From the NCBI GenBank assembly GCA_034721895.1, contig JAYEND010000049.1:1-7683 (forward strand): a stretch of DNA of 7,683 nucleotides. The letters run 5' to 3'. Made by a program: the position numbers and the translations under genes. The DNA comes from SZUA-451 sp034721895 (GTDB lineage Bacteria > Campylobacterota > Campylobacteria > Campylobacterales > Sulfurovaceae). Numbering within the stretch: the first letter of the stretch is position 1; each line of letters opens with the position of its first letter. The notes under the pieces are model-generated. The model had not been told where the DNA came from and searched no databases. It saw nothing but the letters and a program-made list of their open reading frames with translations. Positions 1 to 5,546 of the stretch are shown here, one piece after another.

Positions 1-232
1 CACCTATGTTTACTTTCACAGATGCCACAACCTGATCTTTATCGATCCATATCTCTTTGATAAGATTTTGTTCGAGTCTGTTTTTAAAATCGTTATAAGA
101 GAGCGTTTGACTCTGCCCGGTCGATGTTATATAATTATAAATCCCGAATACAGACATCGATAGGATAATGGCAATCCATAGATTGATCAAAGGATTGAAT
201 TTTGTATTCTGCTCAGTCGGCTCTTTTTTCAT
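1..232 (-). CDS. ftsH: FtsH-type ATP-dependent zinc metalloprotease, N-terminal part (runs off the left edge)
   Basis: The minus strand is open from an ATG at 232-230 to the window edge, giving 77 residues. They show a short polar N-terminus, one hydrophobic membrane segment (about residues 15-35, containing LWIAIILSMSVFGIYNY) and the start of a periplasmic domain with the pattern SYNDFKNRLEQN...IKEIWID. This order and spacing closely resemble the start of E. coli FtsH (LILWLVIAVVLMSVF, then DYSTFLQEV). FtsH is a hexameric inner-membrane AAA+ protease that degrades misfolded membrane proteins and some regulators. The AAA module and the HExxH zinc site would lie beyond the left edge, so the catalytic part is not seen. 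The start is the first ATG after the upstream gap; the only ribosome-site-like sequence is a weak GAGCAGAG just before it. The gene is divergent from ubiX. Campylobacterota can carry more than one FtsH-like protein, and I cannot say which this is. Confidence 0.72.
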   Translation of the reverse strand, partial: MKKEPTEQNTKFNPLINLWIAIILSMSVFGIYNYITSTGQSQTLSYNDFKNRLEQNLIKEIWIDKDQVVASVKVNIG

Positions 233-268
233 CTCTGCTCACTTTATTCTAGAAGTGCTCTTAAAAAT

Positions 269-274
269 ATTTTA
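269..274 (-). promoter_or_regulatory. Candidate -10 box for ftsH
   Basis: The minus strand reads TAAAAT here, 37 bases upstream of the ftsH start codon and after a G-rich stretch. No clear -35 box is visible, which is common for the main sigma factor in Campylobacterota. A second candidate, TAGAAT at 246-251, lies too close to the start codon to be likely. The assignment rests on base pattern only. Confidence 0.35.
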
Positions 275-371
275 CCCCACCAATGCTGACATATAGACAA
301 CTACACTCATTATTGCCACAGCAACTTAATAGCTTCAGTATCTTTTCTATTACACTTCAGTTAGCGTTAGT

Positions 372-377
372 TATAAT
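372..377 (+). promoter_or_regulatory. Candidate -10 box for the ubiX-coaD-tmk-hisS operon
   Basis: A perfect TATAAT on the plus strand, 32 bases before the ubiX ATG. It predicts a transcript start near 384 and a leader of about 26 bases that contains the ribosome site GGAG at 400-403. Upstream, TTACAC (350-355) with a 16-base spacer is at best a weak -35 box. The location in the gap between divergent genes supports it. Confidence 0.5.
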
Positions 378-409
378 ACCTATCAAATAAATACCTCCCG
401 GAGAAACGC

Positions 410-943
410 ATGAAGCTGGTAGTAGCTATTACAGGAGCGAGCGGTGTCGGGTTGGCGAAAAAGTTTATTGACTATCTTCCTGAAGATATCGAAGTTCATG
501 TGGTCGTTTCAGATAATGCATTGACTGTTGAAACACATGAAGAGAAAGCAAAGCACAATATCACATTTTACAGTAATGACAACATAGCTGCAGCTGTCTC
601 CTCGGGCTCCTTTCAGGCTGATGCGACTGCGATCATCCCCTGCAGCATAAATACTCTGGCGAAGATCGCCTGCGGAATCTCGGACAATCTAGCAACACGG
701 GTCGCAGCCGTTGCGCTTAAAGAACAGAAGAAATTGATGCTTGCACCAAGAGAGTTGCCTTTTTCTGCCATTGCTTTGGAAAACATGCAAAAATTAGCTG
801 CACTGGGTGTTATTATCGCACCACCTGTGATGGGATACTACTCTGAGTCATCTTCGCTCGAAGAGATGGAAAAGTTTATCATTGGTAAGTGGTACGATGT
901 TTTAGGCATAGAAAACAGTTTATATGAAAGATGGGGAGTATAG
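410..943 (+). CDS. ubiX: Flavin prenyltransferase UbiX
   Basis: UbiX attaches a dimethylallyl group to reduced FMN, making the prenylated FMN cofactor used by UbiD-type decarboxylases in quinone synthesis. The 177-residue protein matches the family from end to end: N-terminal TGASG (8-12) of the Rossmann-like flavoprotein fold, SSGSFQ (64-69), the PCSINTL loop (77-83), R97, K104, the R114-E115 pair in RELPFS, and Y144 near PPVMGYY. The length is slightly below that of E. coli UbiX. One conservative difference is seen: the position 16 residues after the active-site tyrosine, an arginine in E. coli (NRVLDQF), is K160 here (GKWYDVL). The ATG is preceded by GGAG at 400-403 with a 6-base spacer. 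It is the first gene of the plus-strand operon; the next gene starts 128 bases after its stop. The UbiD partner is not in this window. Confidence 0.93.
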   Translation: MKLVVAITGASGVGLAKKFIDYLPEDIEVHVVVSDNALTVETHEEKAKHNITFYSNDNIAAAVSSGSFQADATAIIPCSINTLAKIACGISDNLATRVAAVALKEQKKLMLAPRELPFSAIALENMQKLAALGVIIAPPVMGYYSESSSLEEMEKFIIGKWYDVLGIENSLYERWGV

Positions 944-963
944 CATTAAGCAAGTAAATGCTA
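941..963 (+). other. Stem-loop overlapping the ubiX stop codon
   Basis: TAGCATT (941-947) and AATGCTA (957-963) are perfect 7-base inverted arms with a 9-base loop; the first three bases are the ubiX stop codon. No T-run follows, so it is not a typical intrinsic terminator. It could stabilise the ubiX mRNA end or mark a processing point between ubiX and coaD. Confidence 0.4.
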
Positions 964-1013
964 AGTGCCAAGAAGAAATATGAAATTACAAAAAATTATC
1001 TTAATCAATAAAA

Positions 1014-1030
1014 GCATTGAAACACAATGC
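1014..1030. other. GCATTG/CAATGC stem-loop in the coaD leader
   Basis: GCATTG (1014-1019) and CAATGC (1025-1030) form a 6-base stem with a 5-base loop, about 30 bases before the coaD ribosome site. On the minus strand it is followed by TTTTATT, so it would serve as a terminator for minus-strand transcripts. No minus-strand gene ends here. On the plus strand it has no T-run. Confidence 0.4.
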
Positions 1031-1071
1031 AAGCCACAACTATTCACTGAAAAATCCCAAAGGAGTTTTTC

Positions 1072-1545
1072 ATGAGACGTGCGATCTATCCGGGGACCTT
1101 TGATCCTATCACCAACGGGCATCTTGACATCATTAAGCGTGCTTGCAATATGTTTGATGAGATCATCGTAGCAGTAGCAGACTCTGAGGCAAAGAAACCT
1201 ATGTTTACTCTTGAGCAGCGTATAGAGATGGTTCAAGCAGCTACCAACGATTTTCCCAAGATCAAAGTTATTGGGTTTAACAATCTTCTCGTCAACCTTT
1301 CTGATGAACTGGATGCAAATATCATCATAAGAGGACTTAGAGCAGTGAGTGACTTCGAATATGAACTTCAAATGGGGTATGCCAACGCTTCACTCAAAAA
1401 AGAGTTGGAAACTGTTTATCTTATGCCTAGTCTTGAACATGCTTTTGTAAGCTCTTCAGTGGTTCGTTCTATTTTAAATTTCGATGGAAAAGTAGAACAC
1501 CTTGTTCCAGGTGAAGCACTCAAACTCATAAAGTGTTTACGATAA
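1072..1545 (+). CDS. coaD: Phosphopantetheine adenylyltransferase
   Basis: CoaD transfers AMP from ATP to 4'-phosphopantetheine, giving dephospho-CoA, the penultimate step of coenzyme A synthesis in the cytoplasm. The 157-residue protein has the normal family length and all the expected motifs: YPGTFDPITNGH (6-17) with the nucleotidyltransferase TxGH signature at 14-17, K42 in the KKPMF segment, RGLRAVSDFEYE (87-98) and the C-terminal SSSVVR (127-132) that contacts ATP. The start is certain: AAAGGAG at 1059-1065 with a 6-base spacer, and the MRRAIYPGTFDP start is typical. The stop codon shares one base with the tmk ATG (TAATG), so the two are probably translationally coupled. The 128-base gap before it contains two GCATT/AATGC stem-loops but no clear promoter, so transcription most likely comes through from ubiX. 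Confidence 0.96.
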   Translation: MRRAIYPGTFDPITNGHLDIIKRACNMFDEIIVAVADSEAKKPMFTLEQRIEMVQAATNDFPKIKVIGFNNLLVNLSDELDANIIIRGLRAVSDFEYELQMGYANASLKKELETVYLMPSLEHAFVSSSVVRSILNFDGKVEHLVPGEALKLIKCLR

Positions 1546-2126
1546 TGTATATACTTTTTGAAGGCATAGATACCTGCGGCAAAAGCACACAGATCGATCT
1601 GATCAAAGAGAGATTTTCCGAGATCATTGTCACCAAGGAGCCCGGTGGAACGAATTTCGGTAAAAAAGCACGGGGCATTCTTCTGCATGACAGACTATCG
1701 TCCAAACGGGCAGAACTTCTTCTGTTTCTGGCAGACCGTGCTGAGCACTATGAAGAGATCGTCAAACCTAATCGGAACAAGATCATCCTCTCAGACCGTG
1801 GGTTTATCTCAGGTATAGGCTATGCCCTGGCCAATGGGGATTTTGATTTCGGCACGCTGATAGAGCTCAACCGTTTTGCTCTGGAAGATCACTTCCCCGA
1901 CAAGATCATTCTCTTCCTGACTGATAGGCAGACACTTCAGGAGCGAACCTCCCAGAAAGAACTTGATGGTATCGAACTGAGAGGATTGGAGTATCTGCTG
2001 GAAGTACAGGAGCATATGAAAGAGAGTATACTCAAGCTTGGTATTCCCCATCTCTTCATCGATGCAGGAGAGGATATCGAAACAATCCATGAAACTATTA
2101 TCAACTATTTAAGGATGACACTATGA
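1545..2126 (+). CDS. tmk: Thymidylate kinase
   Basis: Tmk phosphorylates dTMP to dTDP with ATP, on the essential route to dTTP. I place the start at the ATG at 1545, giving 193 residues, rather than at the in-frame GTG at 1533. The family N-terminus begins right at the first beta strand (MYILFEGID), and the TAATG overlap with coaD suits re-initiation, since no Shine-Dalgarno site is visible. Motifs: P-loop GIDTCGKST (7-15), EPGG (32-35) after strand two, the LADRAEHY helix (62-69) that binds dTMP, SDRG (83-86) and a lid segment with R134 and several charged residues (about 134-146). The P-loop has a cysteine at position 11 where many members have alanine, valine or serine. The 3' end overlaps hisS by four bases (ATGA). 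Confidence 0.94.
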   Translation: MYILFEGIDTCGKSTQIDLIKERFSEIIVTKEPGGTNFGKKARGILLHDRLSSKRAELLLFLADRAEHYEEIVKPNRNKIILSDRGFISGIGYALANGDFDFGTLIELNRFALEDHFPDKIILFLTDRQTLQERTSQKELDGIELRGLEYLLEVQEHMKESILKLGIPHLFIDAGEDIETIHETIINYLRMTL

Positions 2127-3334
2127 TCAATGCCCTTCGAGGAATGAAAGACCTGACGTTTGAAGAGAGTCAGCGCTTTGTCCATATCATAACGACTGCG
2201 ATCGGCATCGCGAAAAAGTACGGCTATAGCTATATCGAAACCCCTATCCTTGAAGAGACATCACTCTTCAAGCGCTCAGTAGGTGAAAGCAGCGATATTG
2301 TCGGCAAAGAGATGTATCAGTTCGAGGACAAAGGAGGCAATGATGTCTGTATGCGTCCAGAGGGCACAGCAGGTGTAGTGCGGGCTTTTGTCTCGGCCAA
2401 ACTCGATCGTCAGCCACAAAAGTACAAATTTTACTATTATGGACCAATGTTCCGTTATGAGCGTCCGCAGAAAGGCAGGCTCAGGGAGTTCCACCAGTTT
2501 GGCTGCGAAAGTTTCGGGGAAGCTTCTGCCTATGAAGATTTTACCATCATCACGATGATCAAAGATATTTTAGATGTACTGGGAATCGGCTACACACTCA
2601 AGATCAATTCGTTGGGATGTACTGACTGTATGCCTACTTACCGCAAAGACCTGGTAGAATTCCTTACCACTGTGAAAAATGAGCTCTGTGAGGATTGTCA
2701 GCGGCGCATTGATACCAATCCGATCAGAGTACTTGACTGCAAGAATGAACACTGCCAGTCCCTCCTGACGGATGCACCCAAACTCATTGGAAACCTTTGT
2801 GAATGCTGTGATACTGACTTTGGCAAACTCACCAAACTGCTGGGTGATGCGGGTATCGCTTATGAGGTCGATACCAATCTGGTGCGGGGGCTGGACTACT
2901 ATTCCAAAAGTGCTTTTGAATTTGTCAGCAGCGAGATCGGAGCGCAGAGTGCCATCGCCGGCGGCGGACGCTATGACAGACTGGTAGAGTTCTTGGACGG
3001 CCGCCCTACTCCGGCTGTCGGTTATGCGATCGGTATTGAACGCATCATGGAGCTGGTCAAGATGCCTGAAACGATCAGAGAAGGTATCTATCTCGGTGCT
3101 ATGACCGGAGAGGCCGTCGATGCTCTCTTCCCGATCGCCGCACAAAAGCGACAAGACCAGAGGGTTACCGTAGAGTACACTGCAAAAGGACTCAAGGCTC
3201 ACCTCAAAGGTGCCGACAAAGCTGGAGCAAAGATCGCTGCTATCATCGGTGAAGACGAGTTCAAGAATGGTACCATCTGGGTGAAAGATCTGGAAAGCAA
3301 GGAAGAGAAAATTCTTTTTATAGAGGAGTTTTAA
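2123..3334 (+). CDS. hisS: Histidine--tRNA ligase
   Basis: HisRS charges tRNA-His with histidine. The 403-residue protein has the class II layout: N-terminal LRGMKDL (5-11), motif 1 around residues 38-53, RPEGTA (78-83), motif 2 with FRYERPQKGRLREFHQFG (110-127), the histidine-binding loop RGLDYY (255-260), GGGRYD (280-285) and motif 3 GYAIGIERIM (300-309), then a short alpha/beta anticodon-binding domain. The insertion domain (about 160-230) is rich in cysteine: C166, C169, C189, C192, C206, C211, C226, C228 and C229. Many bacterial HisRS of this length share the CxxC and LDCK elements, so this is a subfamily trait, perhaps a metal site. The start overlaps tmk as ATGA, with AAGGA at 2111-2115 and a 7-base spacer. 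It is the last gene of the operon; no classical terminator follows directly. Confidence 0.96.
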   Translation: MINALRGMKDLTFEESQRFVHIITTAIGIAKKYGYSYIETPILEETSLFKRSVGESSDIVGKEMYQFEDKGGNDVCMRPEGTAGVVRAFVSAKLDRQPQKYKFYYYGPMFRYERPQKGRLREFHQFGCESFGEASAYEDFTIITMIKDILDVLGIGYTLKINSLGCTDCMPTYRKDLVEFLTTVKNELCEDCQRRIDTNPIRVLDCKNEHCQSLLTDAPKLIGNLCECCDTDFGKLTKLLGDAGIAYEVDTNLVRGLDYYSKSAFEFVSSEIGAQSAIAGGGRYDRLVEFLDGRPTPAVGYAIGIERIMELVKMPETIREGIYLGAMTGEAVDALFPIAAQKRQDQRVTVEYTAKGLKAHLKGADKAGAKIAAIIGEDEFKNGTIWVKDLESKEEKILFIEEF

Positions 3335-3376
3335 CTATAGTATAGGGGCACCCTAAAGGTGAATCTTTTCATGGAG

Positions 3377-3415
3377 GCGGGACTTCAGTCCCGCTTTATG
3401 GGACTGAAGTCCCAT
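3377..3415. repeat. REP-like double palindrome
   Basis: Two 18-base palindromes lie side by side: GCGGGACTTCAGTCCCGC (3377-3394) and ATGGGACTGAAGTCCCAT (3398-3415), each with 8-base arms. Their cores GGGACTTCAGTCCC (3379-3392) and GGGACTGAAGTCCC (3400-3413) are also exact reverse complements, so the whole can fold as one 14-base-pair hairpin with a 7-base loop. The inverted pairing of two palindromic units resembles REP/BIME repeats, which are scattered between genes and may be moved by REP-associated tyrosine transposases. No T-run follows, so it is not a standard terminator, though it could block 3' exonucleases on the hisS mRNA. Confidence 0.7.
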
Positions 3416-3770
3416 CCCCTTATGCGAACACAATCCTTAAGCTTAATGGCTATAAATAGGGCGTCTCTACTGCCAGCAAAACAAGAATTCCCTGATCAAG
3501 GTGCCCTTTACTCTGATCCCTCTAAACTCGGCATAATGCCGATATCACCGTTTTTACCGCTTCTCAATATTGCAGAACCCTTTGGAATATCAAAATGCCT
3601 GATATTTGGCTTTTCAAAACCTCTGTGCAATGATTCCAGAGCACCAATTATAGCCAAACAATCAGCCGGTATGGTAACTATTTTTTAGCACTTACAACCT
3701 TTTTTAAAACTTATAGGTATCCCTAAAAAAACCCTATGCACTACACACCTGCTGCACACCTCCTATGATA

Positions 3771-3776
3771 TATTAT
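3771..3776 (+). promoter_or_regulatory. Candidate -10 box for the secreted-protein gene
   Basis: TATTAT within the AT-rich run GATATATTATACAG, 36 bases upstream of the ATG at 3812; the exact register could shift by two bases (TATATT at 3769). There is no -35 box. In its place, two copies of CACACCT stand at 3744-3750 and 3755-3761, 11 bases apart. The predicted leader is short and carries AAGGAGG at 3797-3803. Confidence 0.4.
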
Positions 3777-3811
3777 ACAGACAAAAATACTAACAAAAGG
3801 AGGAGTAGCTT

Positions 3812-4333
3812 ATGCGTACTCTTTATGTTTTGGCAGCGATGCTGCTGGTTTCGATGAATAGTTTCGGCGGTGAGTCCGCTGCAGATAAAATTGCCCGTGC
3901 TCAGAGCGCTGCCCATCCAGCTATCAGCAAAGATGCTACGATCATGGATGTTGACGGTAAACTTTTGAAAAAAGGGACTAACAGCTGGGTATGTATGCCC
4001 GGCATTATGCCCGGAGATAAAAATCCTATGTGCAATGATGCGGTATGGGGGAAAATGATGAAAGCGGTCGCCACAAAATCAGACTTCAAAACTGATCGTA
4101 TCGGCATATCCTATATGCTGCAGGGTGACGCCATGGTAAGCAATTCAAATCCATATGCGACAGACAGGAACAATGGCGATGTATGGGTCAAGGAAGGCCC
4201 GCACCTGATGATCATAGTACCCAAAGAGATGCTCAAAGGCCTTACGGATGATCCGTTCAATGGCGGGCCTTACGTGATGTGGAAAGATACACCTTATGCG
4301 CATATCATGGTTCCGGTGAAAGCTGGAAAATAG
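3812..4333 (+). CDS. Small secreted protein of unknown function
   Basis: The 173-residue protein starts with a probable Sec signal peptide (arginine at 2, hydrophobic core about residues 4-15, likely cut near SFGG, 17-20), so the mature protein should be periplasmic or exported. The remainder has no further membrane segment. Notable segments are WVCMPG (59-64) and NPMCND (71-76), whose two cysteines (C61, C74) could form a disulfide; IGISYMLQGD (97-106); SNSNPYATD (110-118); GPHLMIIVP (129-137); and PYVMWKDTPYAHIMVPV near the C-terminus. I recall similar unnamed secreted proteins in many bacteria with the same motif order, but no assigned function, so none is given. The start is secure: AAGGAGG at 3797-3803 with an 8-base spacer is the strongest ribosome site in the window, which suggests high expression. 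It has its own candidate promoter and a terminator, so it appears to be a single-gene unit. Confidence 0.85.
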   Translation: MRTLYVLAAMLLVSMNSFGGESAADKIARAQSAAHPAISKDATIMDVDGKLLKKGTNSWVCMPGIMPGDKNPMCNDAVWGKMMKAVATKSDFKTDRIGISYMLQGDAMVSNSNPYATDRNNGDVWVKEGPHLMIIVPKEMLKGLTDDPFNGGPYVMWKDTPYAHIMVPVKAGK

Positions 4334-4334
4334 C

Positions 4335-4364
4335 ACACTGCTCTTTTAAGAGCGGTGTTATTTT
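4335..4364. terminator. Two-way intrinsic terminator between the secreted-protein gene and fqrB
   Basis: ACACTGCTCTT (4335-4345) pairs with AAGAGCGGTGT (4348-4358), an 11-base stem with one G-T pair; because a 2-base loop is tight, the innermost pairs probably open. On the plus strand it is followed by TATTTT (4359-4364), just after the stop at 4333. On the minus strand the downstream bases read GCTATTTT, right after the fqrB stop. It therefore suits both convergent genes. Confidence 0.82.
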
Positions 4365-5353
4365 CACTCTTTCAGATGCGCTGCATTCTGGCCTTGGAGT
4401 GATTTGTCTTTTTGGAAGATATTGTTGGCGATCGCAAAACCGTGGTTGAGGCCCAGTGCAATAGAGCCGCCAGACTCCTGAGTGATATCACCGGCAACAT
4501 AAAGCCCCTCTATACCTGTCTGATAGCACTCACCATGAACCGGTTTACCATCCTTCTCTTCAATGCCGGAACTCTCCAAAAATGCACTCGGGGTGGTACC
4601 CCCGATTGCATAGATAACACGATCATAACTCACTGCATCATGGCCCTTGTAAATAACACGGACCTTACCGTTGTCATCTTCAAGACCTTCAATATTGATG
4701 CCCAGGATCGGCTCCACCTGATTGCTCTCAATTACCCTGGCAATATCCGCCTGATTGGTCGGATTGGCACGGCGGAAGGTTTCACGTCGATAACAGATAC
4801 TCACATCATTATGGCCCGCAAGTTCGACTGCATATTCAATAGCCGAATCACCGCCTCCCACGATCAATACCTTCTCATCCAGAGAGCAACTCTCAAGGGT
4901 AAATGCGACCTGTTTTTTGACAGAGGCGGGTATCTTGTAGTCAGGTTTATTTGGTTTTCCCATGCGCCCGATGGTTACCACCACAAATCTCGCCTTGACA
5001 CTTCCTCCGGCGATCATCACTTCAAAATGGTCATCTGCTTTTACGATCTTCTGCACTTCAGTATGAGTTTTGAGTTCGACTGAATGGTGTGCCAGTATCT
5101 CATCAAAAAAGTCCAGAGTACTCTCTTTGGTCCCATCCATGAAATAAATGGTCCCGTCAAGTTCGACCTTTTGGCCTTTCCAGTCTTTATCGACCCTTTT
5201 TTTATCCTTGTAAAACTTGCGGATAGTCGCATTATGATTTTCATCTTTTTCCAAAAGAATGATATCACGCAAACCCAGAAGATAACTCTCAACCGCCGTA
5301 GCGATCCCAGCCGGCCCTGCTCCTATGATCGCAAGATTATATATTTTTTCCAT
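4364..5353 (-). CDS. fqrB: Flavodoxin:quinone (NADPH) reductase FqrB-like flavoprotein
   Basis: An FAD- and NAD(P)H-binding protein with the thioredoxin reductase fold. Seen: FAD motif GAGPAG (11-16), E35 at the end of strand two, NAD(P)H motif GGGDSAIE (166-173) followed by YRRETFRR (188-195), and the C-terminal FAD segment YVAGDI (285-290). There is no CxxC pair, so it is not a true thioredoxin reductase. Segments such as KFYK..KRVDKDWKGQ..ELDG (46-67) and GKPNKPDYKIP (132-142) resemble, from memory, H. pylori HP1164 and C. jejuni Cj0559. These FqrB enzymes pass electrons between flavodoxin and NADP and so couple pyruvate oxidation to NADPH. The start is set at the ATG at 5353 (329 residues) because AAAGGA lies at 5360-5365 with a 6-base spacer; the in-frame GTG at 5371 lies upstream of that site. 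Related alternatives are YumC-type ferredoxin-NADP reductase or a bacillithiol reductase-like enzyme. It stands alone, convergent with the secreted-protein gene. Confidence 0.85.
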   Translation of the reverse strand: MEKIYNLAIIGAGPAGIATAVESYLLGLRDIILLEKDENHNATIRKFYKDKKRVDKDWKGQKVELDGTIYFMDGTKESTLDFFDEILAHHSVELKTHTEVQKIVKADDHFEVMIAGGSVKARFVVVTIGRMGKPNKPDYKIPASVKKQVAFTLESCSLDEKVLIVGGGDSAIEYAVELAGHNDVSICYRRETFRRANPTNQADIARVIESNQVEPILGINIEGLEDDNGKVRVIYKGHDAVSYDRVIYAIGGTTPSAFLESSGIEEKDGKPVHGECYQTGIEGLYVAGDITQESGGSIALGLNHGFAIANNIFQKDKSLQGQNAAHLKE

Positions 5354-5372
5354 GCTATTTCCTTTATCCACT

Positions 5373-5378
5373 ATTCTA
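5373..5378 (-). promoter_or_regulatory. Possible -10 box for fqrB
   Basis: TAGAAT on the minus strand, 19 bases before the fqrB ATG. It predicts a very short leader (about 13 bases) that would just include the AAAGGA ribosome site. No -35 box is visible. Weak; a promoter further upstream in 5380-5540 is equally possible. Confidence 0.22.
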
Positions 5379-5414
5379 TCACGCCAATTTTAAAATATCA
5401 CCTTGTAGCAATCG

Positions 5415-5546
5415 TTATTCACCCAAAGATTGTAACTCATCCAAAGTTGGCAGCCCAAAGCCGCTATAACCCTTTATGTCTATCTCATACCCCAAGCTGG
5501 AGAGTATAAGATCCAATGTTTTGACAATATGTTGATATATTGTTAT
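5415..5546 (-). pseudogene. Possible remnant: C-terminal end of an XRE-type regulator or antitoxin
   Basis: Between fqrB and the ATPase, one minus-strand frame is open for 43 codons and ends at TAA (5415-5417). It reads protein-like, with HIVKTLDLILSSLGYEIDI followed by a G/S-rich turn and LPTLDELQSLGE. The pattern TLxxILxxLGYExxI is typical of the last helix of many HTH-XRE regulators and HigA/HipB-like antitoxins. There is no ATG, GTG or ribosome site at its upstream end: the frame is closed by a TGA at 5547-5549, inside the ATPase 3' end. It therefore looks like the tail of a gene whose front was lost, perhaps when the ATPase gene arrived. The family call rests on about 15 residues and is tentative. 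A chance open frame is possible. Confidence 0.35.

Larger units (their letters stand above)
3335..3811. other. 477-base gap between hisS and the secreted-protein gene: palindrome-rich, no convincing gene
   Basis: The gap holds a strong double palindrome (3377-3415), a 15-base palindrome TCGGCATAATGCCGA (3528-3542) and a smaller imperfect one around TGATCA (about 3489-3500). Imperfect direct repeats TATAGGGGCACCCTAAA (3341-3357) and TATAGGTATCCCTAAA (3712-3727) bracket this block. The last 80 bases are the promoter and ribosome site of the next gene. Frames are open on both strands (3359-3688 plus; about 3518-3685 minus) but lack a ribosome site or, on the minus strand, a usable start. I recognise no protein family in either. 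The picture fits a small non-autonomous repeat element or the remains of one. No transposase is present. Confidence 0.5.

Noticed and set aside
961..1371. Minus-strand frame of 136 codons opposite coaD
   Set aside because: Overlaps the 5' two-thirds of a certain coaD gene and shows no independent coding signal.
1533..1544. GTG at 1533 as the tmk start
   Set aside because: It would add four residues before the conserved MYILFEGID start. The ATG at 1545, overlapping the coaD stop, fits the family and coupling better.
2570..3202. Long minus-strand frame of 210 codons inside hisS
   Set aside because: Antisense to well-conserved hisS motifs; an artefact of codon bias.
3518..3685. Minus-strand open frame opposite the previous one, with protein-like text such as LHRGFEKPNIRHFDIPKG
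   Set aside because: About 55 codons with no usable ATG or GTG start and no ribosome site. It may be a gene fragment, but I cannot support it beyond the open frame.
3359..3688. Plus-strand open frame of 109 codons after hisS
   Set aside because: No ribosome site, starts just before the double palindrome and translates through both hairpins, and has an odd composition (many P, S, L) with no family I recognise. Probably a chance frame in a repeat block.
4364..5353. Thioredoxin reductase (trxB)
   Set aside because: No CxxC redox pair in the sequence; other segments fit FqrB.
4412..5509. Two consecutive long plus-strand frames opposite fqrB and its upstream gap
   Set aside because: They lie antisense to a gene with clear FAD and NAD(P)H motifs, have no ribosome sites and match nothing I know.
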